Positions 9,518 to 24,516 of a stretch of DNA of 64,000 nt are shown in pieces. Numbering within the stretch: position 1 is the first letter of the stretch; each line of letters begins with the position of its first letter. Source of the DNA: Rosenbergiella epipactidis (lineage in GTDB: Bacteria > Pseudomonadota > Gammaproteobacteria > Enterobacterales > Enterobacteriaceae); contig NZ_JABBFQ010000003.1 of NCBI RefSeq assembly GCF_018494055.1, positions 124,001 through 188,000 of the forward strand. The letters are read 5' to 3'. Under the pieces are notes generated by a model. The model was not told the DNA's origin. It searched no databases and saw only the letters and a program-made list of their open reading frames with translations. The translations under genes were made by a program, and so were the position numbers.

Positions 9518-10489
9518 ATGGCAAATATGTTTGCACTGATTTTGGCAGTTGCGACCTTACTCACCGGTATTGTGTGGTGTCTGGATAAATTTAAATGGGC
9601 ACCGGCGCGCCGAGCTAAGCGTCAACAGGCGCAAGATCACGCGAACACTACGTTAGATAAAGCGACGCTAGACAGCGTTGCACGTCAACCTGGTTGGGTA
9701 GAGACCTCAGTATCGGTATTCCCGGTACTGGCTGTGGTGTTTATCGTGCGTTCATTTATTTATGAACCTTTCCAGATCCCATCTGGATCGATGATGCCAA
9801 CCTTACTGATTGGCGATTTTATCTTGGTTGAGAAGTTTGCCTACGGATTAAAAGATCCCATTACGCAGACTACGCTGATCCCTACTGGGCATCCTAAGCG
9901 TGGTGATGTCGTCGTGTTCAAATATCCGAAAGATCCTTCTGTTGATTACATTAAACGTGTGATTGGTTTACCGGGAGATAAAATTGTTTTTGATCCGGAG
10001 AGTAAAACCGTAACCGTTACCCCAGGCTGTGGCGAAGGCCATTGTGACAACCCTGTCGCGATTACCTACTCGTCGATGGAAAAAAGCGACTTTCTACAAA
10101 CCTTCAGTGGTTTTGATGGAAATGAAGTGGGTAATGGCTTTTATCAGATCTCTAAAGCAGGTATGTTACCCGGTGGATTGCAGTTGGGTGAGCGTCAAGA
10201 AAGCCTAGGCAATGTCACCCATAACATCCTATTAGTTAACCAAGCACAGAGCCAAGTGGATGCTTACTACCAGCAAGAAGGTCAACCGCAATCAACATGG
10301 GTGGTCCCGGCTGGAGAATACTTCATGATGGGTGACAACCGCGATAACAGTGCGGATAGCCGTTATTGGGGCTTTGTTCCAGAGAAAAATCTGGTCGGAA
10401 AAGCCGTTGCTATCTGGATGAGCTTCGATAAACAAGAAGGTCAATGGCCAACAGGCGTACGATTAAGCCGTATTGGTGGTATCCATTGA
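9518..10489 (+). CDS. lepB: Signal peptidase I
   Basis: Inner-membrane serine protease that removes signal peptides from exported proteins. The start is the ATG at 9518 (MANMFALIL), giving 323 residues (E. coli 324); a TTG two codons earlier is ignored. Two N-terminal membrane spans (about 3-22 and 64-80) precede the catalytic Ser at about 91 (in SGSMMPTL) and the general-base Lys at about 146 (in YIKRVIGLPGD). The box GDNRDNSADSRYWG lies near the C-terminus. It is cotranscribed with lepA. Confidence 0.97.
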   Translation: MANMFALILAVATLLTGIVWCLDKFKWAPARRAKRQQAQDHANTTLDKATLDSVARQPGWVETSVSVFPVLAVVFIVRSFIYEPFQIPSGSMMPTLLIGDFILVEKFAYGLKDPITQTTLIPTGHPKRGDVVVFKYPKDPSVDYIKRVIGLPGDKIVFDPESKTVTVTPGCGEGHCDNPVAITYSSMEKSDFLQTFSGFDGNEVGNGFYQISKAGMLPGGLQLGERQESLGNVTHNILLVNQAQSQVDAYYQQEGQPQSTWVVPAGEYFMMGDNRDNSADSRYWGFVPEKNLVGKAVAIWMSFDKQEGQWPTGVRLSRIGGIH

Positions 10490-10496
10490 TAGGGAG

Positions 10497-10516
10497 TGAG
10501 TTCAAGGACGAACTCA
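10497..10516 (+). promoter_or_regulatory. Short hairpin after lepB
   Basis: TGAGTTC (10497-10503) and GAACTCA (10510-10516) form a perfect 7-base stem with a 6-base loop just after the lepB stop. It is the first of two hairpins in the lepB-rnc gap. Confidence 0.5.
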
Positions 10517-10534
10517 ACCCATAATTTTCACTAC

Positions 10535-12191
<1,657 letters not shown>

Positions 12192-12194
12192 TTG

Positions 12195-12917
12195 ATGGAG
12201 GGCTGGCAGCGCGTTTTCGTTTTGCATGCTCGCCCTTACAGCGAAACGAGCCTGCTGCTCGACATTTTCAGTGAAAGCGATGGACGCGTCACTGTACTGG
12301 CGAAAGGGGCTCGTTCACGCCGTTCTAACCTCAAAGGGGCTTTACAGCCCTTTACTCCTCTGCTTATGCGATGGGGGGGTAAAGGTGAAGTTAAAACGTT
12401 ACGCAGTGCCGAGCCTGTCTCGATGGGACTGCCGTTAAGCGGGACTTACCTTTACTGCGGACTGTATGTCAATGAACTGTTGATGAGAGTCCTCGGCCAA
12501 GAAATTGGTTACTCAGCGCTTTTTTTTGATTATCTCCATTGTCTGCAATCGCTTGCTGCGCTTGATAGCTCCCCTGAGCCGGCCTTACGACGTTTCGAAT
12601 TTGCGCTATTGGCGCATTTGGGGTACGGCGTAGACTTTTTACATTGCGCCGGTAGCGGTGAAGAAGTCAGTGATGAGATGACTTATAACTATCGGCAAGA
12701 ACGAGGCTTTATTGCCAGTGTCATGCCGACAGCACATACCTTCACCGGCCATCAGTTACGCGCCTTTTATCAGCGCGAATTTCCAGAAATTGATACACTG
12801 CGGGCGGCAAAACGTTTTACGCGTATGGCGTTGAAGCCGTACTTAGGGGGGCGTCCCTTAAAAAGCCAAGCACTCTTCCGGCAATTCCAGCTTCCAGTGA
12901 ACAAACCGCAAGAGTGA
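12195..12917 (+). CDS. recO: DNA repair protein RecO
   Basis: Recombination mediator that with RecR loads RecA on SSB-coated single-stranded DNA. The ATG at 12195 ([17 protein letters not shown]) gives 240 residues (E. coli 242); a TTG one codon earlier is also in frame. The N-terminal OB fold (about 1-80, with [18 protein letters not shown]) and the helical C-terminal part with [12 protein letters not shown]-type block ([13 protein letters not shown]) are conserved. It belongs to the rnc-era-recO-pdxJ-acpS operon. Confidence 0.95.
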   Translation: MEGWQRVFVLHARPYSETSLLLDIFSESDGRVTVLAKGARSRRSNLKGALQPFTPLLMRWGGKGEVKTLRSAEPVSMGLPLSGTYLYCGLYVNELLMRVLGQEIGYSALFFDYLHCLQSLAALDSSPEPALRRFEFALLAHLGYGVDFLHCAGSGEEVSDEMTYNYRQERGFIASVMPTAHTFTGHQLRAFYQREFPEIDTLRAAKRFTRMALKPYLGGRPLKSQALFRQFQLPVNKPQE

Positions 12918-12957
12918 GTAATAGTGTCCTTTTTCGCGATTATCTATGAGGTTTAGC

Positions 12958-13689
12958 ATGGCGGAAGTTTATTTAGGCGTAAATATTGACCATATCGCTA
13001 CCGTGCGTAACGCACGAGGTACCCACTATCCGGATCCCGTTCAGGCCGCTTTTGTCGCAGAACAAGCCGGTGCTGATGGCATTACCGTGCACTTGCGTGA
13101 AGACCGCCGCCACATCACGGACCGAGATATCGCCTTACTGCGACAAACGATTCAGACCCGCATGAATTTAGAAATGGCGGTGACTGAAGAGATGATTAAC
13201 ATTGCTTGTCAAACACGTCCGCATTTTTGCTGTCTCGTACCGGAAAAACGTGAAGAAGTCACGACCGAAGGTGGCTTAGATGTCGCCGGTCAACAAGCGA
13301 AATTAAATGAGGCAGTGGCGCGTTTACAGCAAGCGAATATCATCGTGTCACTCTTTATCGATCCTGACGTTCAGCAGATTGATGCAGCGGTGACTGCGAA
13401 GGCGCCTTTTATCGAGATCCACACCGGTGCTTACGCAGAAGCACAGAATCCTGAGGATGTTGCAAAAGAGTTAGAACGCATTCGGGCAGCCGTGAGCTAT
13501 GCCGCATCGAAAGGCTTGAAAGTGAATGCTGGCCACGGGCTGACTTACCATAACGTTCAGGCCATCGCCGCATTACCAGAGATCTATGAGCTGAATATTG
13601 GGCACGCGATTATTGGTCGTGCGTTATTTAGCGGTCTGGCGGATGCCGTACGCGAGATGAAACAGTGCTTACAGGATGCACGACGCTAA
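12958..13689 (+). CDS. pdxJ: Pyridoxine 5'-phosphate synthase
   Basis: Closes the pyridine ring of vitamin B6 by condensing 1-deoxyxylulose 5-phosphate with 3-amino-2-oxopropyl phosphate. The ATG at 12958 ([21 protein letters not shown]) with an AGG nine bases upstream gives 243 residues, the E. coli length; an ATG four codons earlier is not needed. The TIM-barrel phosphate-binding and catalytic blocks ([33 protein letters not shown]) are intact. The stop overlaps the acpS start by one base. Confidence 0.97.
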   Translation: MAEVYLGVNIDHIATVRNARGTHYPDPVQAAFVAEQAGADGITVHLREDRRHITDRDIALLRQTIQTRMNLEMAVTEEMINIACQTRPHFCCLVPEKREEVTTEGGLDVAGQQAKLNEAVARLQQANIIVSLFIDPDVQQIDAAVTAKAPFIEIHTGAYAEAQNPEDVAKELERIRAAVSYAASKGLKVNAGHGLTYHNVQAIAALPEIYELNIGHAIIGRALFSGLADAVREMKQCLQDARR

Positions 13690-14069
13690 TGGCTATCGTG
13701 GGGCTGGGGACTGATATTGTCGAAATCTCGCGCATCGAACAGGTGATAGAACGTTCAGGTGACCGGTTAGCAAAACGAGTGCTAACCGATAGCGAATGGC
13801 AACAATATCAACAACACCATCAACCCGTGCGGTTTTTAGCGAAGCGTTTCGCGGTGAAAGAGGCGGCAGCTAAAGCTTTTGGTACGGGTATTCGTAACGG
13901 CTTAGCCTTTAATCAATTTGAAGTGTTTAATAATCCGCTCGGCAAGCCTTGTTTACGATTACTTGGGCAAGCGGAGATTCTTGCTGAGCAATTGGGTATT
14001 CAGCACCACCACGTGACGCTCGCCGATGAGCGTCGCTACGCCTGCGCGACGGTGATCTTCGAAAGTTAA
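13689..14069 (+). CDS. acpS: Holo-[acyl carrier protein] synthase
   Basis: Transfers the phosphopantetheine arm from CoA to apo-ACP, activating fatty-acid synthesis. The 126 residues match the E. coli length and both metal/CoA-binding blocks are intact: [13 protein letters not shown] (about 5-17, with the metal-binding Asp) and [16 protein letters not shown] (about 56-71, with the second acidic residue). It starts one base inside the pdxJ stop codon and its 3' end overlaps the convergent yfhL by four bases. Confidence 0.97.
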   Translation: MAIVGLGTDIVEISRIEQVIERSGDRLAKRVLTDSEWQQYQQHHQPVRFLAKRFAVKEAAAKAFGTGIRNGLAFNQFEVFNNPLGKPCLRLLGQAEILAEQLGIQHHHVTLADERRYACATVIFES

Positions 14070-14326
14070 CCGTTTAGGTTAGGATAGAGCTGTACAAACT
14101 TTTCCCACAATTGATCGGGTGTCTCTCGCCATATCGCATCGTGAATAATCGTATGTGAGATGGGGCAGACACTCTGGCAGGTCGGTGCCTCGTAGTGTCC
14201 GATGCATTCGGTGCAACGGGTCGGGTCAATTTCATAGATTTCTACACCTAATGCGATGGCCTGATTAGGACACTCTGGTTCGCACATATCACAATTGATG
14301 CAGCGTTCAGTGATCAGTAATGCCAC
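14066..14326 (-). CDS. yfhL: YfhL-type 4Fe-4S ferredoxin
   Basis: Small cytoplasmic dicluster ferredoxin of 86 residues, the E. coli YfhL length. The first cluster-binding motif [12 protein letters not shown] (about 9-20) and the second set with [18 protein letters not shown] (about 38-55, with the long insertion typical of the Alvin ferredoxin type) are intact. Its electron partner is not shown by the sequence. It is convergent with acpS, as in E. coli. Confidence 0.95.
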   Translation of the reverse strand: MALLITERCINCDMCEPECPNQAIALGVEIYEIDPTRCTECIGHYEAPTCQSVCPISHTIIHDAIWRETPDQLWEKFVQLYPNLNG

Positions 14327-14561
14327 GTTTTTTTCTCACATTTATTTTTATCCGGCTTAAATAGTGTTAGTGACCGAAATAAAAAATTAATTAATACGAT
14401 ACGAGTTAATTAAAGTGTAATACAATAAAAATAAATTATTTTGATGTAAATTAATTTCCTCATAAGTTTTTACTTTATTATACTGTCTTATTGATGATTT
14501 TTATCTCTGTCGACAATATCAACTAACTATGCGGTGATGTAATTAATATAAGAGAGACGTA

Positions 14562-15599
14562 ATGAATGATTGTTGGTATAAAGATCTTAACGATTACGAG
14601 GGTAACTGGCAGGGACTCTAAATAACAGTTATATCGGGAGGATTCCGCTCTCTAGAGATGCGGACAGGGAAAAATGGAAGAATGGCCTTGTATATTAATG
14701 GTTCAATACAGTTTTGGGCAACTATGTTGAAGGATCACTCTGGTATATGGCTGGTCAATAATGTAGACCACCCTAATCCAAGATTATCACTCCCACCTAT
14801 ACGCTCATCCGACATTGAGAAAGCTCATAGAGAATCTACTAGCAATACTATTAACTATTGGAGTCGGTATTTTGCGCGGTCTCTGACTGAAGATTCCTCA
14901 ATGTTTCTATCCAGTGGAAACTGGATACTACAACCTATGGAGCCAACTCGACTCATCACACCCTATGAAATAAAACAAAATAAACTTAGCAAATCTTGGC
15001 AATTTTATTCCCCGAAAGAAAAAGCTAATGTTAGCTTACCCTGATCACTTCATAGCGAAGACTTCCCTAATTTACTTAATCCTGAACATATCTATTATAT
15101 CGACTGGTGGTGGGAAAGAGATAAATTGCTTTCTCGATATTCAGTTTCTTCTGATAGCGCAAGGGTTAAGTGGTGGCGTAAAAAAAGCCGAGAAGGTACA
15201 CTCCCTCCCATCCTTGTATGGTTTGTTACGGGTTTAGCATCATTTGTAATTCTCGATGGCCACGAGCGTTTACAAGCTGCGTTATTAGAAAATATTCCGC
15301 CAAGATTTTTAGTACTTAGCCAGTTAGGTAATAGAGTATATTCACCTAATGAAGATAATAGGAGTAGAGTTCTTAATTCGTTGGCTATTCAACAACAAAA
15401 ATGTAAAAACAATATATCAGCTATTGATGCCATCAATAATACACTAATTAAACTTTATGATACTCGCTATTTTTTTCCTATAACCTTCAGTCGTGTCTTA
15501 TTAGGTGATGGTAGTATATGGGAGGATGAAGTTAGAAATTATCTATTACATCATCGCCAAGAAAAACACTTAAAAAATATTTTATGCAGAGAAAGGTAG
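14562..15599 (+). pseudogene. Broken gene of unknown function with DGHxRL motif
   Basis: One protein can be followed through three interruptions. It starts at an ATG at 14562 (MNDCWYKDLNDYEGNWQ), changes frame by -1 near 14615 (then NNSYIGRIPLSRDADREKW), returns to the first frame near 14690 (NGSIQFWATMLKDHSGIW), meets an in-frame TGA at 15042-15044 and continues in the same frame (PNLLNPEHIYYIDWWWERD) to a stop at 15597-15599. The C-terminal part has LPPILVWF followed by ILDGHERLQAALLE, which recalls the DGHxRL motif of ParB/sulfiredoxin-like folds. I do not recognise the family. The surroundings are much more AT-rich than the flanking core genes, which suggests horizontal acquisition followed by decay. 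Confidence 0.7.
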
Positions 15600-15735
15600 C
15601 TGATCTTGTATGGGAGTAATTCTACCTAAAGGGAAGGAGAAGAAAAATCTATATCTACTGATACATTGCTATATACACAGCCAGTCAAACTCACTTGCGG
15701 TATGCTGTCCTATGGCCTAATTAAGGTAATAGTCA

Positions 15736-15987
15736 ATGATAACAAGACGTGCCCCAACAGCGCTAAAAATTCTTATTAGCCTCGTCACTTTTACAGTAAC
15801 TTTCCTGCTGCTGCGCCCTGCGGATCCGGCCACACCAGAACAGATTGTATTTTGGAGTAATGCTGCACGATTTTTCGGAGTACGTAATCCCGAAGAATTT
15901 GTCGGAATTGCGTTACTCATTGTCTGCTCCTTTGTCACCCTCATCGGTTATCAGATCGCAGTTTACCTGACCAAAAAAATGGGTTAA
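15736..15987 (+). CDS. Small inner-membrane protein of unknown function
   Basis: An 83-residue protein with two predicted membrane spans (about residues 10-28 and 57-79), a positively charged N-terminus (MITRRAPTALK) and a lysine-containing C-terminus. A loop of about 28 residues with PADPATPEQIVFW joins the spans. A possible promoter (TTGCGG, 17 bases, TAATTA) ends about 15 bases upstream and AAGG lies before the ATG. The gene lies between the decayed gene and yfcH. I do not recognise the family and see no partner gene. Confidence 0.65.
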   Translation: MITRRAPTALKILISLVTFTVTFLLLRPADPATPEQIVFWSNAARFFGVRNPEEFVGIALLIVCSFVTLIGYQIAVYLTKKMG

Positions 15988-16146
15988 CTCGATTGCGACA
16001 ATTAGATTCAGGTAGGATATTACCGTAATTCAACCTACTAACCAGTGAAACTATAGCCTCTCAGTCCACGTGATTGCTTAGATATAGACTATGCTGAGTA
16101 GCAGAGTCCCACTTGTTATGGTGGATATATAATTAAGAGGCAGGCT

Positions 16147-17046
16147 ATGAAAATTCTCATCACCGGTGCAACAGGGTTGATAGGGCAGCGTCTCACCCAG
16201 ACGCTGTTAAAGCAATCGCATCTTATTACTGCGTTAACGCGTTCGCCTGATCGGGCGACTAAGCTTCTGGGCCCTCAAGTGGAACTGTTGACTTCCCTCG
16301 AGGGGTTAGCGTCATTAGACGGTTTCGATGCGGTGATTAACCTTGCCGGGGAGCCAATTGCTGATAAACGCTGGACGACGGCTCAGAAACAGAAACTCTG
16401 TGACAGTCGTTGGCAATTAACGGAAAAGATTGCCGAGTTAATTAAGGCTAGCGCCCAGCCACCATCAGTGTTGATCTCGGGTTCAGCGGTAGGCTATTAC
16501 GGTGATCAAGGGCAGGCAGTGGTGACCGAAGACAGCTCGCCACATCAAGAGTTTACTTGGCAGCTCTGCTCACGCTGGGAAACCTTGGCGCTTGCCGCGC
16601 AAAGTCCCCATACACGAGTCTGTCTATTACGAACCGGTGTCGTGCTATCGAGAGAGGGCGGTGCGCTCGCAAAAATGGTGATGCCATTTCGTGTGGGTGT
16701 CGGGGGACCTTTTGGGGATGGCCAGCAATATATGCCGTGGATACATATCGACGATATGCTCAATGCGATTCTCTTCCTACTAAACCAGGCTTCCTTGAAA
16801 GGGCCGTTTAATATGGTTGCTCCGACGCCAGTTCGTAATGAACAATTTAGTGCTCAGCTAGCGAAAGTATTGCACCGCCCATGCTTTATGCGTGTCCCTG
16901 CCGTTGCAGTCCGCTGTCTGATGGGCGAATCTGCTGTGTTAGTGTTAGGTGGGCAGCAGGCTATTCCTCAACGACTTATTGATGCGGGTTATACGTTTCG
17001 TTATACCGCACTGCAACCCGCACTCGAAGACGTTGTGGGTAAGTAG
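16147..17046 (+). CDS. yfcH: NAD(P)-binding epimerase-like protein, YfcH family
   Basis: Member of the atypical extended short-chain dehydrogenase/epimerase group (YfcH, TIGR01777 type). The 299-residue protein opens with the Rossmann motif [12 protein letters not shown] (about 4-15), has the family-specific [13 protein letters not shown] block (about 66-78), the GSAVGYYGD active-site region with Tyr (about 111-119), and a C-terminal DUF1731-like segment with [12 protein letters not shown]. No substrate is known for the family. In E. coli yfcH lies elsewhere, so its place next to tadA is a local rearrangement. An AAGAGG Shine-Dalgarno sequence precedes the ATG. Confidence 0.9.
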   Translation: MKILITGATGLIGQRLTQTLLKQSHLITALTRSPDRATKLLGPQVELLTSLEGLASLDGFDAVINLAGEPIADKRWTTAQKQKLCDSRWQLTEKIAELIKASAQPPSVLISGSAVGYYGDQGQAVVTEDSSPHQEFTWQLCSRWETLALAAQSPHTRVCLLRTGVVLSREGGALAKMVMPFRVGVGGPFGDGQQYMPWIHIDDMLNAILFLLNQASLKGPFNMVAPTPVRNEQFSAQLAKVLHRPCFMRVPAVAVRCLMGESAVLVLGGQQAIPQRLIDAGYTFRYTALQPALEDVVGK

Positions 17047-19394
<2,348 letters not shown>

Positions 19395-19559
19395 ATAGTT
19401 ATCTCTCGGTTCTGCTCGCGATTCCCCTAGTGTTAGGGAGTGAATCTTTTGATTTCTTAACGCAAGACGGAGCGTATTCTGAGCAATTTAACGCCAGAGA
19501 GCAACTTTTTAAGCAATAAATGTTCATCAAATCGGAGGAGGGCTCATACGATAAATTCC

Positions 19560-19598
19560 GCGCAAACGGTTTCGTATTGCGAAGAGATTCATTATACT
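19560..19598 (+). promoter_or_regulatory. PurR operator and promoter of purL
   Basis: GCGCAAACGGTTTCGT at 19560-19575 matches the known PurR operator (ACGCAAACGTTTGCGT) closely. It covers the expected -35 position of a promoter whose -10 box is TATACT at 19593-19598. Binding of PurR with hypoxanthine or guanine should therefore block purL transcription, as known in E. coli. Confidence 0.85.
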
Positions 19599-19664
19599 AG
19601 CGCCGTTTTCCCACTGTAGCGCCAGTGTATGTCAGCCAGACATACCGACGACGAGAGATGATTA

Positions 19665-22600
19665 ATGATGGAAATTTTGCGTGGTTCGCCTGCCCTGTCT
19701 GCCTTTCGAATTAACAAGCTAGTCACCACTTTTCAAGAACTTCAGTTACCTGTCCGTTCACTCTATGCCGAATATGTGCACTTTGCTGACGTGACACAAC
19801 CGTTAACCGATGAGCAAACAACGCGCTTAGAAAAATTATTACGCTATGGTCCGTCATTGGCCGAGCATACGCCGCAAGGGCAACTGCTCTTAGTCACCCC
19901 ACGTCCAGGTACCATCTCTCCATGGTCATCGAAAGCTACTGACATTGCGCATAACTGTGAATTACCGATGGTGAAGCGCTTAGAGCGTGGATTAGCTTTC
20001 TATCTCGATGCCCCTGAGCTTGATAAAGCACAATTCGAGCAGGTCGCGGCTTTACTTCACGATCGGATGATGGAAACCGTCTTTACTGATCTTGCTGACG
20101 CAGCACAACTGTTTACCCAACATACGCCGCACCCGCTAACCACCATTGATATTCAACAAGGTGGTCGCCAAGCGCTCTCTGCAGCGAATGTTCGTTTAGG
20201 TCTTGCGCTCGCGGAAGATGAAATTGATTATCTACTCAACGCCTTTACACAGCTGGGTAGAAATCCCAATGATGTTGAGTTGTATATGTTTGCTCAAGCT
20301 AACTCTGAGCACTGTCGCCACAAAATATTTAATGCGGATTGGGTGATTGATGGCGTCGCGCAACCCAAGTCGCTGTTTAAAATGATCAAAAACACCTTCG
20401 AAACCACGCCAGAGCATGTGCTGTCTGCCTATAAAGATAATGCGGCGGTGATGGAAGGTTCTGTTGCGGGGCGTTTTTACGCAGAAGCAGAGACAGGTCA
20501 GTACGATTTCCATCAACAACCTATTCATATCTTAATGAAGGTTGAGACGCACAACCACCCAACCGCAATCTCTCCATGGCCAGGTGCCGCTACCGGTTCG
20601 GGTGGCGAAATTCGCGATGAAGGTGCAACCGGTCGCGGAGCGAAACCTAAAGCAGGCCTAACTGGATTCTCGGTATCAAACTTACGTATTCCTGGTTTTG
20701 AGCAACCTTGGGAAGAGGATTTTGGTAAACCAGAGCGTATTGTTACCGCACTGGATATCATGCTTGACGGCCCGCTAGGGGGCGCTGCGTTTAATAATGA
20801 ATTTGGTCGCCCGGCGCTAAACGGTTATTTCCGTACCTATGAAGAGAAGGTGAGCAGCCATAATGGTGATGAGATCCGTGGTTACCATAAACCTATCATG
20901 TTGGCGGGCGGCATCGGTAATATCCGTGACGACCATGTTCAAAAGGGTGACATTACCGTTGGTGCAAAACTGATTGTCCTCGGCGGCCCGTCAATGAATA
21001 TCGGTCTGGGCGGCGGGGCAGCCTCCTCGATGGATTCTGGTCAATCTGATGCAGATCTCGATTTTGCCTCGGTACAGCGAGATAACCCGGAAATGGAACG
21101 ACGCTGCCAAGAAGTTATCGACCGTTGCTGGCAACGTGGTGAAGAAAACCCCATTCTGTTTATCCATGATGTTGGCGCAGGGGGACTTTCGAATGCCATG
21201 CCAGAGTTGGTTTCAGACGGTGGACGGGGCGGACGCTTTGATCTCCGTAAAATTCTAAATGATGAGCCGGGCATGACGCCGTTAGAGATCTGGTGTAATG
21301 AATCTCAAGAGCGTTATGTCTTGGCGGTCGACACAGATAAATTAGCCGAATTTGATGCCATTTGTCAGCGCGAGCGCGCACCTTATGCCGTTATCGGTGA
21401 AGCGACAGAGCAACAGCACCTAACATTAGACGATCCGCACTTCGATAACCAACCTATCGACATGCCACTGGACGTTCTATTGGGTAAAACCCCGAAAATG
21501 ACCCGTGACGTACGTCGTCAGCAGGCGAAAGGGGATAGCTTTACTGCCGAAGATATTGATCTGGCCGAAGCTGTAAAACGCGTTCTTCACCTACCGGCGG
21601 TAGCGGAAAAAACCTTCTTAATCACTATCGGTGACCGGACGGTAACCGGCATGGTGGCGCGTGACCAGATGGTGGGGCCGTGGCAAATTCCGGTTGCAAA
21701 CTGTGCCGTGACCACGGCCAGTTTAGATAGCTATACAGGTGAGGCGTTTGCCATGGGTGAGCGTGCGCCAGTGGCCTTACTTGACTATGCTGCCTCAGCA
21801 CGATTAGCGGTGGGCGAAGCATTGACCAACTTAGCCGCTACGGCGATTGGCGATTTAAAGCAGATCAAACTCTCTGCAAACTGGATGGCTGCAGCGGGCC
21901 ACCCAGGCGAAGATGCGGGGTTATACGATGCGGTAAAAGCCGTCGGCGAAGAGCTTTGCCCGGCATTGGGCTTAACTATCCCTGTAGGCAAAGACTCCAT
22001 GTCGATGAAAACGCGTTGGCAGGAGCAGGGGGAAGGCCGTGAGGTTATCTCTCCAATGTCACTCGCGATCACGGCCTTTGCGCGTGTCGAGGATGTGCGC
22101 TTAACGGTTACCCCGGAACTTAAAACGGATCGTGATAACTTACTGCTACTGGTTGATCTTGGTCAGGGGCAGCAAGCCCTCGGCGCGACAGCCTTGGCAC
22201 AAGTTTATCGTAAGTTGGGACAACATCCGGCAGATGTCCGCGATACCGAGAAGCTTCGTGGTTTCTTCAATGCTATTCAGCAATTAGTCAGTGAACGAAA
22301 ACTACTGGCCTACCATGACCGTTCCGACGGGGGATTATTGGTCACGCTGGCAGAGATGGCCTTCGCCGGCCATTGCGCCATTGATGCAGATATCAGTACG
22401 CTGGGTGCTCACTCCGTTGCCGCGTTGTTCAATGAAGAGCTGGGGGCGGTGTTACAAATTGCGCGTGAAGATCTCGATACCGTTCAAGCGGTGTTTGCAG
22501 AGCAAGGACTAGGTAACGAACTTCATGTTATCGGCTCCGCTTGCTCAGGGGACCATTTTACGCTGGTCGCCGAAGGGCAACCTGTCTATTCAGAAAAACG

Positions 22601-23555
22601 CTCACAACTGCGTGAATGGTGGGCGGAAACGACGTGGCAAATGCAGCGTCTCCGTGATAACCCGGCTTGCGCGGATCAAGAACATCAAGCGAAATTAGAT
22701 GAGCGCGATCCTGGGCTGAATGTGTCACTGAGCTTCGATCCTAGTGACGATATCGCGGCACCGATGATTGCCACAGGCGCTCGCCCGGTATTAGCGGTAT
22801 TACGTGAGCAAGGTGTTAACTCTCACGTGGAAATGGCGGCGGCTTTCCACCGCGCCGGTTTCGACACGCGCGACGTTCATATGAGCGATTTACTGGCAGG
22901 ACGCACGAATCTTGATGGATTCCATATGCTCGCGGCGTGTGGTGGCTTCTCCTATGGGGATGTGCTCGGAGCGGGAGAGGGCTGGGCGAAGTCTATCCTG
23001 TTCAATCCACGTGTGCGTGATACCTTTGCCGACTTCTTCAACCGTGACCAAACCTTAGCCCTTGGGGTCTGTAATGGTTGCCAGATGGTCTCTAACTTAC
23101 GTGAGATCATTCCGGGCAGCGAATTGTGGCCACGTTTCGTTCGCAACCAGTCTGAGCGCTTTGAAGCCCGTTTCAGTTTGGTTGAAGTGGTCGACAGTCC
23201 TTCACTGGTATTAGAGGGAATGGTCGGTTCACGGATGCCTATCGCGGTTTCTCATGGCGAGGGCTTTGTGGAAGTGCGTAATAACGAACATTTACAGCAA
23301 CTTGAAAATAGTAAGCTCGCCGCTTTACGTTTTGTGAACAACCAAGGGCAAGTGACGGAACAGTACCCGGCTAACCCGAATGGCTCGCCGAACGGTATTA
23401 CGGCGGTGACCAATACCTCTGGGCGTGTCACCATCATGATGCCGCACCCAGAACGTGTGTTCCGTACTGTCAGCAATTCATGGCACCCAGAAAATTGGGG
23501 TGAGGATAGCCCATGGATGCGTCTGTTCAGAAATGCACGTAAACAACTAGGCTAA
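19665..23555 (+). CDS. purL: Phosphoribosylformylglycinamidine synthase
   Basis: Large single-chain FGAM synthetase, which uses ATP and glutamine in the fourth step of purine synthesis. The 1296 residues match the E. coli enzyme (1295). The N-terminal domain is followed by two AIRS-type ATP-binding halves (with [29 protein letters not shown]-type block and the [16 protein letters not shown] block) and a C-terminal class I glutamine amidotransferase with the nucleophilic Cys in LGVCNGCQM and the MPHPERV histidine/glutamate block. It is controlled by the PurR box upstream. It is a single-gene unit here. Confidence 0.98.
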   Translation: MMEILRGSPALSAFRINKLVTTFQELQLPVRSLYAEYVHFADVTQPLTDEQTTRLEKLLRYGPSLAEHTPQGQLLLVTPRPGTISPWSSKATDIAHNCELPMVKRLERGLAFYLDAPELDKAQFEQVAALLHDRMMETVFTDLADAAQLFTQHTPHPLTTIDIQQGGRQALSAANVRLGLALAEDEIDYLLNAFTQLGRNPNDVELYMFAQANSEHCRHKIFNADWVIDGVAQPKSLFKMIKNTFETTPEHVLSAYKDNAAVMEGSVAGRFYAEAETGQYDFHQQPIHILMKVETHNHPTAISPWPGAATGSGGEIRDEGATGRGAKPKAGLTGFSVSNLRIPGFEQPWEEDFGKPERIVTALDIMLDGPLGGAAFNNEFGRPALNGYFRTYEEKVSSHNGDEIRGYHKPIMLAGGIGNIRDDHVQKGDITVGAKLIVLGGPSMNIGLGGGAASSMDSGQSDADLDFASVQRDNPEMERRCQEVIDRCWQRGEENPILFIHDVGAGGLSNAMPELVSDGGRGGRFDLRKILNDEPGMTPLEIWCNESQERYVLAVDTDKLAEFDAICQRERAPYAVIGEATEQQHLTLDDPHFDNQPIDMPLDVLLGKTPKMTRDVRRQQAKGDSFTAEDIDLAEAVKRVLHLPAVAEKTFLITIGDRTVTGMVARDQMVGPWQIPVANCAVTTASLDSYTGEAFAMGERAPVALLDYAASARLAVGEALTNLAATAIGDLKQIKLSANWMAAAGHPGEDAGLYDAVKAVGEELCPALGLTIPVGKDSMSMKTRWQEQGEGREVISPMSLAITAFARVEDVRLTVTPELKTDRDNLLLLVDLGQGQQALGATALAQVYRKLGQHPADVRDTEKLRGFFNAIQQLVSERKLLAYHDRSDGGLLVTLAEMAFAGHCAIDADISTLGAHSVAALFNEELGAVLQIAREDLDTVQAVFAEQGLGNELHVIGSACSGDHFTLVAEGQPVYSEKRSQLREWWAETTWQMQRLRDNPACADQEHQAKLDERDPGLNVSLSFDPSDDIAAPMIATGARPVLAVLREQGVNSHVEMAAAFHRAGFDTRDVHMSDLLAGRTNLDGFHMLAACGGFSYGDVLGAGEGWAKSILFNPRVRDTFADFFNRDQTLALGVCNGCQMVSNLREIIPGSELWPRFVRNQSERFEARFSLVEVVDSPSLVLEGMVGSRMPIAVSHGEGFVEVRNNEHLQQLENSKLAALRFVNNQGQVTEQYPANPNGSPNGITAVTNTSGRVTIMMPHPERVFRTVSNSWHPENWGEDSPWMRLFRNARKQLG

Positions 23556-23678
23556 GTTGATTCTGGAAAACTCCTAAAGCGTTGTGGGGCTATTCGCCCT
23601 GCAAGGCTTTGTTGATATGATTCGCTGAATTCATTTACTGTTATGATGACTTTGTGATTCATAAATAAAAATGATGCC

Positions 23679-23752
23679 AATAAGGTGCCTTCTGTCCTAG
23701 AGTTGATAACGCGTTATCTTATCTGGACATCACAGTCGTGGGGCACCTTATT
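23679..23752 (+). other. Nested inverted repeats between purL and glnB
   Basis: Three nested pairings lie in 74 bases: AATAAGGTGCC/GGCACCTTATT (23679-23689 and 23742-23752), TGTCC/GGACA (23693-23697 and 23725-23729), and the perfect palindrome GATAACGCGTTATC (23705-23718). The outer right arm ends in TTATTTTCTT, so it could work as a purL terminator, but it is long and branched for that. In E. coli the sRNA glmY and glrK-qseG-glrR occupy this gap. The rest of 23556-23870 shows no gene. Confidence 0.5.
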
Positions 23753-23861
23753 TTCTTGTCCAGTGACTTCCCTGAGCAATTCAGCAATAATACGCGTCTC
23801 TTACCCGCATAACGCATTCACCCTATGAGTAGCCCTTGTTTGGCGACGCAACGGATAATAA

Positions 23862-24209
<348 letters not shown>

Positions 24210-24391
24210 TCCTGATTTCCGTCTTAGCAGCGCGAGGAGTAAGCGTAAATCCTGTTCGTGCTGCTTTGCGTTATCCCCCCGATACTCTGCTTTATCTCAC
24301 TCCCTCCCATGTGAAGTATTCTTTGTTTTCTTACCCGCTTTCGTATCACTAGATGGCATACTTGGCGGTAATATCAACGCTCAGAATGAAA

Positions 24392-24407
24392 AGCCAAACG
24401 TTTGCGT
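24392..24407 (+). promoter_or_regulatory. PurR operator upstream of glyA
   Basis: AGCCAAACGTTTGCGT matches the PurR consensus at 14 of 16 positions. It lies 110 bases upstream of glyA, a known PurR target in E. coli. The 307-base glnB-glyA gap shows no gene. Confidence 0.75.
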
Positions 24408-24516
24408 AAAAAGACGGGCTTCTCTCTACCACCCAGCTTGAAAAGAGTTTACACTAACCGCCATTACCCGTTGTGGGGGAATTTTGATGTTAAAAGCAAG
24501 CTGAGTGGAGATGGGA

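Noticed and set aside
23586-23612. A GC-rich stretch after purL considered as a sigma-54 promoter for a glmY-like RNA.
   Set aside because: The GG and GC elements do not have the required 10-base spacing.
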